64,000 nucleotides of DNA from Symmachiella macrocystis (GTDB lineage Bacteria > Planctomycetota > Planctomycetia > Planctomycetales > Planctomycetaceae): contig NZ_SJPP01000001.1 in NCBI RefSeq assembly GCF_007860075.1, forward strand, positions 3,011,490-3,075,489, read 5' to 3'. Numbering within the stretch: the stretch's first letter is position 1; each line of letters starts with the position of its first letter. Below are positions 44,778 through 54,353 of the stretch, piece after piece. The notes under the pieces are model-generated. The model was not told where the DNA came from, did not search any database, and saw only the letters and a list, made by a program, of their open reading frames with translations. The position numbers were made by a program, and so were the translations under genes.

Positions 44778-45265
44778 CCAACGAACGATTTCGTGTGCGC
44801 GTGACCAAAGACCATCTCGTATTTAGTGCGGCACATTTCATCACGTTTGCCGGCAACATTTGCGAGCGGCTGCATGGCCACAATTGGCGTGTGGCGGCAG
44901 AGGTGGCTGGGGCGCTCGATGAGAATTATTACGTGTTTGATTTCATTGCGCTGCGCGATGAGTTGCAGGCGATTGTCGATGAACTCGATCACCGCGTGTT
45001 GTTGCCGACCGGGCATGCGGAAATCAAAGTCGTGGCAGGAAACCGTGAAGTCGAGGCGACTTTCCAGGAGCGGCGGTGGGTGTTTCCTCGGGAGGACTGT
45101 ATCTTGTTACCGGTAGAAAACACGACGGCGGAGCTGATCGCCCGCTGGATCGGCCGGCGCCTGGAGGATGTGGTCCATCAAAAGGCGGGAGCGCCGGTCG
45201 AATCCATACGGGTCGATGTCGAAGAAAATTTTGGTCAATGGGCGACCTGCGAAATGAGTTTGTAG
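44774..45265 (+). CDS. 6-pyruvoyltetrahydropterin synthase / QueD-like protein
   Basis: A 163-residue protein of the PTPS/QueD family. The zinc-binding histidines are in FSAAHFITFAGNICERLHGHNWRVAAEV, the substrate Glu in IRVDVEENFGQWATCEM, and YYVFDFIALRDELQAIVDELDHRVLLP is conserved. The family makes pterins or carboxytetrahydropterin (queuosine precursor). The Cys just before the HGHNW motif is typical of PTPS-type catalysis. Coupling to the CitG-like gene suggests a pterin cofactor such as tetrahydromethanopterin rather than queuosine, but this is inference. Confidence 0.88.
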   Translation: MTNERFRVRVTKDHLVFSAAHFITFAGNICERLHGHNWRVAAEVAGALDENYYVFDFIALRDELQAIVDELDHRVLLPTGHAEIKVVAGNREVEATFQERRWVFPREDCILLPVENTTAELIARWIGRRLEDVVHQKAGAPVESIRVDVEENFGQWATCEMSL

Positions 45266-45346
45266 AAACCGGTCGTCGCCCGGGCCGGGTTCATGAGTTT
45301 GGTGCGCAGTGGCACCGTTGCAGCGGGCTCACACTTCCGTGGTTGG

Positions 45347-45874
45347 TTATTGTCCGCCGGTGGATGCGATGCGAGTCTCCGACTCCGCTTCAGCTTTCGC
45401 TTCGATTTGCTCGCGAATGCGATTCAACCGTTCAAGATTTCGGGCGATACGTTCCTCTCGGAGTAGACGTCGTTCTTCGCGTCGTGCCTGAACTGTTTTT
45501 TCGCTCACGCGGCGACTTCGTTTGGTCTCGGTGTTGTTGTTACGAACCGAAGCCAAATACATCTCGCGGCGTTGTTGGAGGTACTGCCGGTACTGTTCGT
45601 TACGCTGTTGACGCATTTGCATCATCTGTTGCGCGGCTTGTACGGCAGCTAACGCACTTGTGGCAGAACTGCTCGCGCTTGCTCCGCCGGTTGACGCCGT
45701 TTCGCCGCCCGTTCCACCGGTGGTTCCACCTGACGTTCCCCCGTTTGGGCACTGTTGTGCTTGCGCGGAGTTTGGCATCGCGAGTGCGGCCACGGCAACG
45801 ATGGCAAAGCCCATCGCGGCGCACGGTCGAAATCTCGACTTGATGCGAGGTTGTTTGTGAACCTGATCAGTCAT
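45347..45874 (-). CDS. Secreted low-complexity / coiled-coil protein, unknown function
   Basis: A 175-residue protein from ATG 45874; the frame extends to 45952. The signal peptide MGFAIVAVAALAMPNSAQAQ has a clear AQA cleavage site, after a basic lead. A Gly/Thr/Ser stretch follows (GGTSGGTTGGTGGE), then a Gln/Arg-rich helical region (QQMMQMRQQRNEQYRQYLQQ) and a charged helix to the end, likely coiled coil. No known domain was recognised. It faces the next sigma factor across a 390-base gap. Confidence 0.65.
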   Translation of the reverse strand: MTDQVHKQPRIKSRFRPCAAMGFAIVAVAALAMPNSAQAQQCPNGGTSGGTTGGTGGETASTGGASASSSATSALAAVQAAQQMMQMRQQRNEQYRQYLQQRREMYLASVRNNNTETKRSRRVSEKTVQARREERRLLREERIARNLERLNRIREQIEAKAEAESETRIASTGGQ

Positions 45875-46266
45875 GGTTGTCCCTTTCAAAAAAGACAGAG
45901 AGGAGTAAAAGTTTCCATAGGTATCCAAACGAGATAAAGTGAGGGTTTTCACTGATGGGGGCGCCGATTCGATTGGGAATTAAGAGGTATTCCGTTTATT
46001 GTTTAGCAAATTCTCTGGCAGAATGACCGGTGCGACACAACCGCCAGTTTACTCAGGCATGTCACGAAACCGCATCCGCGGGTTGACAACACCTCGATCG
46101 AGTCAAAGAATGGAACTTGATGCGAAGTCTTCGCGGTGGATCACCAGGCAGACGGGGCGGCAGCAGTAAACACTTCGCGGGAAGTGAGGCGCAACCACAA
46201 GCTCACCGGCAAGCTGTGGAATGAAGTAGAGCCGGCGGTCATTTTGCATTTGCGGGAAATCGACGT
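45875..46266. other. Divergent intergenic region before the second sigma factor
   Basis: About 390 bases with no supported gene. The frame at 46136-46399 overlaps the sigma factor and lacks family features. No convincing promoter was recognised on either strand. Confidence 0.4.
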
Positions 46267-46881
46267 ATGGCGGACGAGCGTTCAAACGCGTCTAGGCGAA
46301 TGCGAGAGCATCAAGATTCAGCGACGCTTGCGTCGTCGTTTGATCAATATCGCGATCAATTGCAACGGCTTGTCGCGTTTCACATGGACCGTCGCTTGAC
46401 TCGACGAGTTGATGCGTCGGATGTGGTTCAGCAGTCGTTCATCGAAGCGCGATCTCGGTTGCCACATTTTTTAGAGCAAAGTTCGATGCCGTTTTCATTG
46501 TGGATCCGGCAGATCACGATGCAGACTTTAATCGATATCCACCGGCGGCATTTCGGCGTGCAGAAGCGCGACATTCGCCAAGAAGTCTCGATGCAACAAG
46601 CGGACTCTTCCTACGCGATCTTGGCTGACAAGTTGGTTTCCAACATTGCCTCGCCATCGAGCATGGCGGACCGCCGAGAGAAATTGGCCCGCGTGCGCGA
46701 CGCGATTGATGGGATGGACGAGATCGACCGCGAGATTCTGGTGTTGCGACATTTTGAAGAGATGAGCAACAAGGACATTGCGGATCTATTGGGCATCGGA
46801 CAACCGGCGGCCAGCAACCGTTACCTGCGCGCCTTGAATCGGTTGCGGACGATCCTGGTCGACGAGTCGGGAACCATTTAG
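46267..46881 (+). CDS. ECF-like sigma factor linked to a Ser/Thr kinase
   Basis: A 204-residue sigma factor. Region 2 includes RRVDASDVVQQSFIEARSRLPHFL and SMPFSLWIRQITMQTLIDIHRRHF. Region 4 is ARVRDAIDGMDEIDREILVLRHFEEMSNKDIADLLGIGQPAASNRYLRAL, with a clear helix-turn-helix. It belongs to the same planctomycete type as the gene at 2260. The membrane kinase follows 300 bases downstream on the same strand, and kinase-linked ECF sigma factors are a known planctomycete arrangement, so the kinase may control this sigma factor. Confidence 0.9.
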   Translation: MADERSNASRRMREHQDSATLASSFDQYRDQLQRLVAFHMDRRLTRRVDASDVVQQSFIEARSRLPHFLEQSSMPFSLWIRQITMQTLIDIHRRHFGVQKRDIRQEVSMQQADSSYAILADKLVSNIASPSSMADRREKLARVRDAIDGMDEIDREILVLRHFEEMSNKDIADLLGIGQPAASNRYLRALNRLRTILVDESGTI

Positions 46882-47180
46882 TCGTTCCAGGTTGGCGACA
46901 CGTTCACGGTGAACATTGCAGCGCAACCGAATCGCAATTCATTTCAGACTTCATCTTTCGCCACAGGTTGAACGCAGGTGAAGCACAGATCTGCTGGTGG
47001 AGGTTTGGGAGAATTTTTGTGAAACGAGGCAACGGTTTATCGTTACTCTCTAAAACGCACGAATATACTGGGAGGAATCGGCGAGTCCTTCGTTTGTTAT
47101 ACTGTACATACATTGTGTACGGATCGTGATTTGGAAATGAGACTGGGATTCAAAGTCATGCGGGGCGGACGGCGGTTATT

Positions 47181-48776
47181 ATGACACGGAACGACTCACG
47201 GCGGACCCCGATTGAAATGCTCGCCGAGGATTTTTCACGGCGATTGCAGGCGGGTGATCAGCCGACGATTGACGAGTACCTCGTCAATTACCCCAGTTAT
47301 GCTGAGGGGATTCGCAGTCTGTTTCCGATCATTGCGATCCTTGAGGAAGCCAAGCCGCAAGACGATTCGCACCCGACGGTGGTCGTGAATGAACCGGCGC
47401 TTCCCGCGCAAACTGTGTTCGGCGACTTCGTCATTCAACGCGAGGTCGGTCGCGGCGGGATGGGTATCGTTTATGAAGCGATGCAAAGTTCACTCAACCG
47501 CCGCGTCGCTCTGAAAGTGCTACCGGCCAATTATCTACCGTCTCCCAAACACGTCTTGCGATTCAAACGAGAAGCGCTCTCGTCGGCAAAATTGCACCAT
47601 ACAAACATTGCGCCGGTGTTTGGCGTGGGGGATAAAGACGGATCGCATTATTACGCGATGCAGCTGATCGACGGTTATTCGTTAGACAGTATTATTGGTT
47701 GTTTGAAACGGCTGACCGAGGAAGAGGGCGATGATGCCGCCGCTCTGGATGAGTACCTCGATTCGCGCCCCGATGCGACGCTGTCTTCGACCGGGATAGC
47801 GCAGCGGCTAGTCTCCTCAAAAGTCACCACGGAACAACCCCATCTGGAGGGGCGAAATCCGCCGGATCCGCATTCGTTGAAGAGATCGTCTGCAAGCGAC
47901 CAAAGCGAGATGTCGGGGGGAGATTCCTCGACGCGGTTTTGGAGGTTTTTCGTTCAGCCCACGGGGGTGCGGACGGAGTCGTATTATTGGCGGAATATTG
48001 CCGGTATGGGTATTCAAGTGGGGGGTGCTTTGCAACACGCGCATGACATGGCGATTTATCACCGGGATATTAAACCGTCGAATCTGATGATCGATTTTAC
48101 GGGCAAGGTGTGGGTGACTGATTTTGGATTGGCGCGGGTGTTGGGCGACACGAATCTCACGGAATCGCATGACACCGTGGGGACGTTGCGTTATATGGCG
48201 CCGGAACAATTTCGCGGCGAATTCGATGTGCGGACGGAAATCTACAATTTGGGTGTGACGTTGTACGAAATCGCCACGTTGCAACCGGCGGTGACGGAAC
48301 CCGAAGCGCCGCGTTTGATTCAACAAGCGATGACCGAGCCGCCGATTCGGCCGCGGGCCATCAACCGCGAAATCCCCCGTGATCTGGAAACGATCATCCT
48401 CAAATCGATCGCGGCTGATCCCGCCGACCGTTATCAATCGGCGTTGGAATTGACCGAGGACCTGCGGCGGTTCGCAGCCGGCGACGTGATTCATGCGGGA
48501 CGCAAACGCCCGTTGGCGGTGCTTTGGCGATGGTGCCAACGCAATTCAACAATCGCCCGGTTGGCCAGCGCCGTGCTGATCTTGTTGTTGTCTGTGGCTG
48601 TGGTCGCCACGGTTGGTTATGTCCGCACAACCAACGCGCTGGGGGCTGTCGATGAGGAACGTCAAGTGGCGAAGGACCGGCAAGCCCAGACGCAAAAACA
48701 ACAGGCCCGTGACCGACAGCGGATCAAACGCTTGGAAGATGCGCTGAAACAGCATGGCATACAAGTACCGCGGTGA
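47181..48776 (+). CDS. Transmembrane serine/threonine protein kinase
   Basis: A 531-residue Hanks-type kinase. A 75-residue N-terminal region (MLAEDFSRRLQAGDQPTIDEYLVNYPSYAEG...) is a planctomycete kinase leader. The glycine loop is VGRGGMGIVYEA, the ATP lysine is in VALKVL, the catalytic loop is HRDIKPSNLMI, the magnesium motif is DFGLA, and APEQFRG follows. An extra insertion of about 80 residues (EEGDDAAALDEYLDSRPDATL... to ESYYWRNIA) interrupts the domain before the catalytic loop. One transmembrane helix, ASAVLILLLSVAVVATVGY, lies at about 460-478, with a short coiled-coil tail outside. It follows the sigma factor. Confidence 0.93.
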   Translation: MTRNDSRRTPIEMLAEDFSRRLQAGDQPTIDEYLVNYPSYAEGIRSLFPIIAILEEAKPQDDSHPTVVVNEPALPAQTVFGDFVIQREVGRGGMGIVYEAMQSSLNRRVALKVLPANYLPSPKHVLRFKREALSSAKLHHTNIAPVFGVGDKDGSHYYAMQLIDGYSLDSIIGCLKRLTEEEGDDAAALDEYLDSRPDATLSSTGIAQRLVSSKVTTEQPHLEGRNPPDPHSLKRSSASDQSEMSGGDSSTRFWRFFVQPTGVRTESYYWRNIAGMGIQVGGALQHAHDMAIYHRDIKPSNLMIDFTGKVWVTDFGLARVLGDTNLTESHDTVGTLRYMAPEQFRGEFDVRTEIYNLGVTLYEIATLQPAVTEPEAPRLIQQAMTEPPIRPRAINREIPRDLETIILKSIAADPADRYQSALELTEDLRRFAAGDVIHAGRKRPLAVLWRWCQRNSTIARLASAVLILLLSVAVVATVGYVRTTNALGAVDEERQVAKDRQAQTQKQQARDRQRIKRLEDALKQHGIQVPR

Positions 48777-48819
48777 GCGCGGTCGCTGGGCGCTGAGCTA
48801 GAAGTGCAACCCCTAGGTT

Positions 48820-50082
48820 TCAGGCAACAGCATCGGCACGGTTGGTATCGACCAGGTCGCCCAGGCCGGTGAGTTTGCCGATGGCGACGATTCCCGATTC
48901 GGTGATCGTGAACCCCCGCGCGCGGTCAGCCTCGAGGTCGTAGCCGATTTCCATTCCTTCGGGGACAGAGATGCCCTTGTCAATAATCGCTCGCCGGATT
49001 TTGGCGTGCCGACCCACGTCAACGCCATCGAACAGAATCGAGTCTTCGACTTCGGCCCAACTGTTCACGCGGACGTCGGTGGACAAGATGGAGCGTAGTA
49101 CGCGGCCGCCGGAAATGATCGATCCGCTGCAAATGATACTGTCCCAAGCTTGTCCGACGCGGGGGTCATCGGCATCTGCCTGGGAGAAGACAAACTTGGG
49201 CGGCGGCATCAACGGTTGGTAGGTCCGAATCGGCCACGATTTGTCATACAGGTTCAATTCGGGATCGACAGCGACGAGATCCATGTTGGCTTCGTAATAA
49301 GCATCGATGGTCCCCACATCGCGCCAGTACAGGCTGTCTCCCGTGTTCTTGTCGTGGAACGGATAGGCGCGCACGAGGTGTGTATCAATGATCGAGGGAA
49401 TAATATTTTTACCGAAGTCGTGGGCGCTGTCGCTGTGTGTGGCGTCGCGGCAAAGTTCATCGAAGAGGAACTCCGCCTTGAAGACATAAATCCCCATCGA
49501 AGCCAGGCAGCGATTGGGGTCGTCGGGGAGCGGTTGAGGGTTGGCCGGTTTTTCTTGGAAATTGACTATGCGGCGGCGGTCATCGACTTGCACCACGCCG
49601 AATTGCCGACCTTCCTCGAGGCTGGCGGGAATGCAGGCGATGGTTACATCGGCGCCGGAGAGTTTGTGTTCCCGAATGAGTTCGGAGTAATCCATCTTGT
49701 AGATGTGATCACCGGAGAGGATCAGTACATCTTCGGGGCGGCTTTTTTCGATGGAGTAGATGTTTTGATAAACGGCGTCAGCGGTTCCCTGATACCACTG
49801 CTCGTCGATGCGTTGCTGGGGAGGTAGGATGTCGATGAATTCATCGAGTTCGCGATTGAGGAATCGCCAGCCGAGGTTGATATGCCGATCGAGGCTGGCA
49901 GCCTTGTATTGCGTGAGTACGAGTATCTGTCGCAATCCGCTATTGAGGCAATTCGACAGCGTGAAATCGATGATGCGGTATTGCCCGCCAAAAGGGACCG
50001 CCGGTTTGGCTCGATCGCGCGTGAGTGGTTCGAGCCGGCTGCCTTTTCCACCCGCCAAGACCATGGCGAGAACATTTTTCAT
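48820..50082 (-). CDS. glgC: Glucose-1-phosphate adenylyltransferase
   Basis: A 420-residue nucleotidyltransferase that makes ADP-glucose for glycogen. The start [40 protein letters not shown] holds the nucleotide- and effector-binding residues. [22 protein letters not shown] and the C-terminal beta-helix ([23 protein letters not shown]) are typical. I use ATG 50082; ATG 50097 is the alternative. It is convergent with the kinase gene (43 bases between stops). No other glycogen gene is adjacent. Confidence 0.95.
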   Translation of the reverse strand: MKNVLAMVLAGGKGSRLEPLTRDRAKPAVPFGGQYRIIDFTLSNCLNSGLRQILVLTQYKAASLDRHINLGWRFLNRELDEFIDILPPQQRIDEQWYQGTADAVYQNIYSIEKSRPEDVLILSGDHIYKMDYSELIREHKLSGADVTIACIPASLEEGRQFGVVQVDDRRRIVNFQEKPANPQPLPDDPNRCLASMGIYVFKAEFLFDELCRDATHSDSAHDFGKNIIPSIIDTHLVRAYPFHDKNTGDSLYWRDVGTIDAYYEANMDLVAVDPELNLYDKSWPIRTYQPLMPPPKFVFSQADADDPRVGQAWDSIICSGSIISGGRVLRSILSTDVRVNSWAEVEDSILFDGVDVGRHAKIRRAIIDKGISVPEGMEIGYDLEADRARGFTITESGIVAIGKLTGLGDLVDTNRADAVA

Positions 50083-50298
50083 CCTTGTTTCCCCCATTCA
50101 TCACGCGGTGGAGAACGCATTCGCGTGGCGATCATTCCGCGAAGTACAACACTTGTGGCCCGTTACGATATCCGTATTATCAAAAGTCGATAGTGATGGG
50201 CAATGGTGATTCGTTGAAATGCCGCGTATGGTGAAGTTTTCAGCGCATTGGATGTTGCGCGATATTTTGTGTTTGATTCAAAATTAGGATTGTGTTTT

Positions 50299-51057
50299 AT
50301 GAAACTTGCCGGCAAACAGGCGTTGGTGACAGGTGCGGGACGCGGGATCGGCAAAGGCTGCGCGCTCGAGTTGGCTTGCGCTGGCGCGGACCTGGTGATT
50401 AACGATCGCCCTGGGAGTCCCGATGTGCAGGCAACCGCACAAGAGATTCGCGACTTGGGGCGACAGTGCACCGTGGTTGAGGCCGACATCTTTTCCCGTA
50501 GCGGCTGCGAGGACTTAGTGGAGCGCGCCGTTGCCGCTGTGGGGATGCTGGATATTCTGGTGAGTAACCCCGCTTACGCCGTGCGTTGTGAATTCCTCGA
50601 TTATGATCCGGACGTGTTTGAAAAAGTGATTCAGGGAACACTGGTGAGCGGATTTCACGTGGCGCAATTGACGGCGCGGCAGATGGTCGAATCGAAGACG
50701 CCGGGACGAATCGTGTTCATTTCCAGCGTGCAAGCGGCGATGCCGTATCGGTTGAGCGTGGGGTACAACGCAGCCAAAGCGGGGCTGAACCACATGGCGC
50801 GGACGATTGCCGTGGAACTGACCGAGCACAACATCCGTGTGAACGTCATCGAACCGGGCTGGATCGACACACCGGGAGAACACATCGCCTTCGACGAAGA
50901 GACGATCCGCGAGCAAGGCGCGAAGCTTCCGTTGAAGCGATTGGGAACCCCGTCCGACATCGGCAAAGCGGCAACGTTTTTGTGTTCCGACGATGCGGAC
51001 TACATTACCGGCGAAGTGTTGCGCGTGGATGGGGGGTTTTGGTTTAAGGACTGCTGA
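50299..51057 (+). CDS. Short-chain dehydrogenase/reductase
   Basis: A 252-residue SDR from ATG 50299. The cofactor motif is TGAGRGIGKGCAL (11-23) and the active-site set is in FISSVQAAMPYRLSVGYNAAKAG (Ser, Tyr, Lys). The usual NNAG is replaced by SNPA (ILVSNPAYAV). The ending DADYITGEVLRVDGGFWF is typical. The substrate is unknown; the closest relatives by pattern are glucose or 3-oxoacyl dehydrogenase-like enzymes. It is followed by dispersed repeats. Confidence 0.88.
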   Translation: MKLAGKQALVTGAGRGIGKGCALELACAGADLVINDRPGSPDVQATAQEIRDLGRQCTVVEADIFSRSGCEDLVERAVAAVGMLDILVSNPAYAVRCEFLDYDPDVFEKVIQGTLVSGFHVAQLTARQMVESKTPGRIVFISSVQAAMPYRLSVGYNAAKAGLNHMARTIAVELTEHNIRVNVIEPGWIDTPGEHIAFDEETIREQGAKLPLKRLGTPSDIGKAATFLCSDDADYITGEVLRVDGGFWFKDC

Positions 51058-51062
51058 ATTGG

Positions 51063-51106
51063 GTAGGCAGTAGGCAGTAGCGAGTGGCCGGTGGCCGGTG
51101 GCCAGA
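51063..51106. repeat. GTAGGCAGTAGGCAGTAG + GTGGCCGGTGGCCGGTGGCC repeat
   Basis: Two repeat vocabularies fused side by side between the SDR and the acyl-CoA dehydrogenase-like gene. The same pair occurs at 24681-24711 on the other strand. Confidence 0.75.
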
Positions 51107-51141
51107 ATGGGGGCGTCTTTTGCGTCGCGTTTTTCGAGGGC

Positions 51142-52221
51142 TTACCCGTCCATTGTGCAGGCGAATTCTTTGAGGGCGGCGGCGGCTACGGGTTGGGGGC
51201 AGGACCAGACGAGGAAGAACATGGCTTCGCGGACGGCGCGCTCGGCGGGATGGCCGGAAACGTAACCGGCTCCTTTTGTCGCCGTGAGGACTGCTTGCGT
51301 GCTGCGCAGTGCGAGTGAGTTTGCGCGGCGGCGGAGCGATTCGGCAGTGTGTTCGGCACCGGCTTCGCCGCGCGTGGCGGCGTGTAGGTCCTCGGCCAAC
51401 TGTGTGGCGGACACGGCGAATTGCTCGTGGACTTCGGTGAGGTCGGGGCGCAGCGAAGCTTCTTGAGCGAGAGAGGTGACAGCGGCATTTGTCACGCCCA
51501 GCGCCAATGCGGAGGTGGTGAACGAACCGGCGCCGCCGGAGGTTTGTTTCATTACCTGTTCGACGGGCCCGGCGATCAACATGTCGCGAGGGACTTCGAC
51601 ATCGTTGAGCTTCACAGCGCCGGTTTGTGTGGCGGAGAGCGCCATCAAACTGACGGGGTCTTGCGGCTGGACGCCGGGGTGATCGGTTTTGATCGCAGCC
51701 AGGACTTGTCGTCCGTCGTCCAGCGTGCCGCCGCTGACAATGTAGTCCGCCGCCCGGGCACCGGTGACCCAAGGCATGAATCCCTCGAAGACGAAACCGG
51801 CAGCGGATTCGCGAACCGAGACCACTGGTTTGGCGACATGTTGCCGGGAGGTGGTCAGGTGCGAGATGCCCACCGTCGCAAAGATGTCGGCGTGAACCAA
51901 GCCGGGCAAGAGCGTGTCCCGTACGCATTCGTTGGCGGAGCCGGCGATACGTTGGATGGCGCCGTTGCGCTGTGTGAGGACAAAGGTGGTCGTGAGGCAA
52001 GCTGCGGCGAGTTGCTCGTAACCTGCGACCAATTCGGCAGCGGAGATTTCGGATCCGCCATAGGCGCGGGGGACCGTCCAACCCAAGACGCCCGCCTCGT
52101 CCAGCCAGCTCAATTGCTGGCTGGGCCAGATTTGTTGTTGGTCGAGCTCGCCGGTGGTTTCGGCGAGCCGTTTGAGCAATGGCTCGATCGGTTGTGTTGT
52201 GGGCGGGGAGTTGGATGCCAT
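51142..52221 (-). CDS. Acyl-CoA dehydrogenase-family protein
   Basis: A 359-residue protein of the acyl-CoA dehydrogenase superfamily. The N-terminal helical part (WLDEAGVLGWTVPRAYGGSEIS), middle beta-domain (GFVFEGFMPWVTGARAADYIVSG, VKLNDVEVPRDMLI) and C-terminal helices (LRRRANSLALRSTQAVLTATKGAGYVSGHPAERAVREAMFFLVW) follow the family order. The catalytic Glu cannot be assigned with certainty, and the C-terminus is shorter than in true beta-oxidation enzymes, so it may act on another substrate or as a desaturase/monooxygenase-like flavoprotein. It diverges from the acetolactate synthase small subunit. Confidence 0.8.
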   Translation of the reverse strand: MASNSPPTTQPIEPLLKRLAETTGELDQQQIWPSQQLSWLDEAGVLGWTVPRAYGGSEISAAELVAGYEQLAAACLTTTFVLTQRNGAIQRIAGSANECVRDTLLPGLVHADIFATVGISHLTTSRQHVAKPVVSVRESAAGFVFEGFMPWVTGARAADYIVSGGTLDDGRQVLAAIKTDHPGVQPQDPVSLMALSATQTGAVKLNDVEVPRDMLIAGPVEQVMKQTSGGAGSFTTSALALGVTNAAVTSLAQEASLRPDLTEVHEQFAVSATQLAEDLHAATRGEAGAEHTAESLRRRANSLALRSTQAVLTATKGAGYVSGHPAERAVREAMFFLVWSCPQPVAAAALKEFACTMDG

Positions 52222-52450
52222 GCGAATACCGGAGTGTCGGCCTATCTCATACTACAGGAACAACTTGCGAAAGATACGCGGCGGTCATCCTCTATTGTCG
52301 AGTGTCGGCTGGCGGAATTCAAGTGTGGGGATTTGGGGGCGAAAACGGCGGACGCTTGTGATCCGAGGTCTCGACAATTACACTCTTTGCATTCAAGTTG
52401 CACAGGCAGGGAGGCGGTCTGCGCCGACCCGGCCGCGCTGATGGTGCACA

Positions 52451-52483
52451 CTTGCCCGTTTGAGTGGGCAAGGCTTGCTTTTT
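52451..52483 (+). promoter_or_regulatory. Hairpin in the leader of the acetolactate synthase small-subunit gene
   Basis: CTTGCCC (52451-52457), an 8-base loop, GGGCAAG (52466-52472), then GCTTGCTTTTT. It is 33 bases upstream of the ATG. It could be an attenuator, but the T run is displaced by about 6 bases and no control ORF is evident. Confidence 0.4.
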
Positions 52484-52515
52484 ACCCTCGTTTTTTGACA
52501 GGAGAATTTCGTTCT

Positions 52516-53010
52516 ATGCGACACGTTCTCTCGGCGTTGGTGATGAACCAACCCGGGGTCTTGGCCCACATTTCCGGTATGTTGGCGTCCCGCGCCTTTA
52601 ATATCGACAGCCTGGCTGTTGGTGAAACTGAGAACCCCGAGTTTTCGCGGATTACTTTCGTAGTAGCCGGCGATGATCGGGTACTCGATCAAGCACGTAA
52701 ACAACTGGAAAAAATCGTTACCGTGGTCAAGGTACTGGATGTATCGCAAGAAGAATACGTCGAACGCGACTTGATGTTGATCAAAGTCAAAACGGAAAAC
52801 GGGACGCGGAGCGACGTCAAGGAATTGACCGAAATTTTCCGGGGAAGCATCGTCGGTGTGGGGCCGGATCATGTGATGATCGAAATTTCCGGCCAAGAGA
52901 AAAAACTGGTAGCGTTCGTCGAAGTGATGCGACCATATGGCATCATCGAACTCGTCCGCACCGGACGGATCGCCCTGACCCGCGGGGCGGAGAGTGCGGT
53001 TGGGAAATAA
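52516..53010 (+). CDS. ilvN: Acetolactate synthase small (regulatory) subunit
   Basis: A 164-residue regulatory subunit of acetohydroxyacid synthase, from ATG 52516 with GGAG upstream. The N-terminal ACT domain is MRHVLSALVMNQPGVLAHISGMLASRAFNIDSLAVGETE; the second half (RDLMLIKVKTENGTRSDVKELTEIFRGSIVGVGPDHVMIEISG) completes the fold. It confers valine feedback inhibition and activates the catalytic subunit, which is not in the window. ilvC follows 123 bases downstream. The much longer ORF open to 51421 is antisense to the acyl-CoA dehydrogenase gene and is rejected. Confidence 0.93.
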   Translation: MRHVLSALVMNQPGVLAHISGMLASRAFNIDSLAVGETENPEFSRITFVVAGDDRVLDQARKQLEKIVTVVKVLDVSQEEYVERDLMLIKVKTENGTRSDVKELTEIFRGSIVGVGPDHVMIEISGQEKKLVAFVEVMRPYGIIELVRTGRIALTRGAESAVGK

Positions 53011-53035
53011 CGGCTGATGTCTAAGTGTTGATATC

Positions 53036-53064
53036 CTGGTTCCCAAACAGAGTTTGGGAACCAG
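53036..53064. repeat. Perfect 13-bp hairpin with AGA loop between ilvN and ilvC
   Basis: CTGGTTCCCAAAC, AGA, GTTTGGGAACCAG. There is no T run, so it is not a classic terminator. It may stabilise or process the ilvNC message or be a mobile repeat. Confidence 0.75.
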
Positions 53065-53121
53065 TTAACGACGATTCACAATAAACCTAACAAACCACAG
53101 ATTGTAATTCGCAGAAACTGA

Positions 53122-54132
<1,011 letters not shown>

Positions 54133-54156
54133 TTTCGCGGTGATGAATTGATATTC

Positions 54157-54196
54157 AAAACGACCGTTACCTTGATTGGTAGCGGTCGTTTTTTTG
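54157..54196 (+). terminator. Intrinsic terminator after ilvC
   Basis: AAAACGACCGTTACC and GGTAGCGGTCGTTTT pair around a TTGATT loop (one G-T) and are followed by a T run. It ends the ilvN-ilvC unit 25 bases after the ilvC stop. Confidence 0.9.
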
Positions 54197-54353
54197 TGCT
54201 TGGGTATCACGCTCAGCGGAGCCGGGGGGGAACTTTGAAACGGTTGGCGAATTTTCTTGCTCCCCAGAAATTCCCGCCGTAGGATGGGGGCTTGAGAATT
54301 TCGTTTTTTAGAAATTCGCCATGCAATCACCACGAACTGAAAGGGCCGTGGAC

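Noticed and set aside
45076-45843. A 255-codon plus-strand ORF.
   Set aside because: It overlaps the end of the PTPS gene in another frame and runs antisense to the secreted low-complexity protein; it is Arg-rich without motifs.
47070-47110. TATACT followed by TGTACATACATTGTGTAC as a promoter/operator for the kinase.
   Set aside because: No -35 match at the right distance, and the dyad is imperfect.
51421-52515. A long open frame upstream of and in frame with the acetolactate synthase small subunit.
   Set aside because: It is antisense to the acyl-CoA dehydrogenase-like gene and has no domain; the ACT domain begins at Met 52516, preceded by GGAG.
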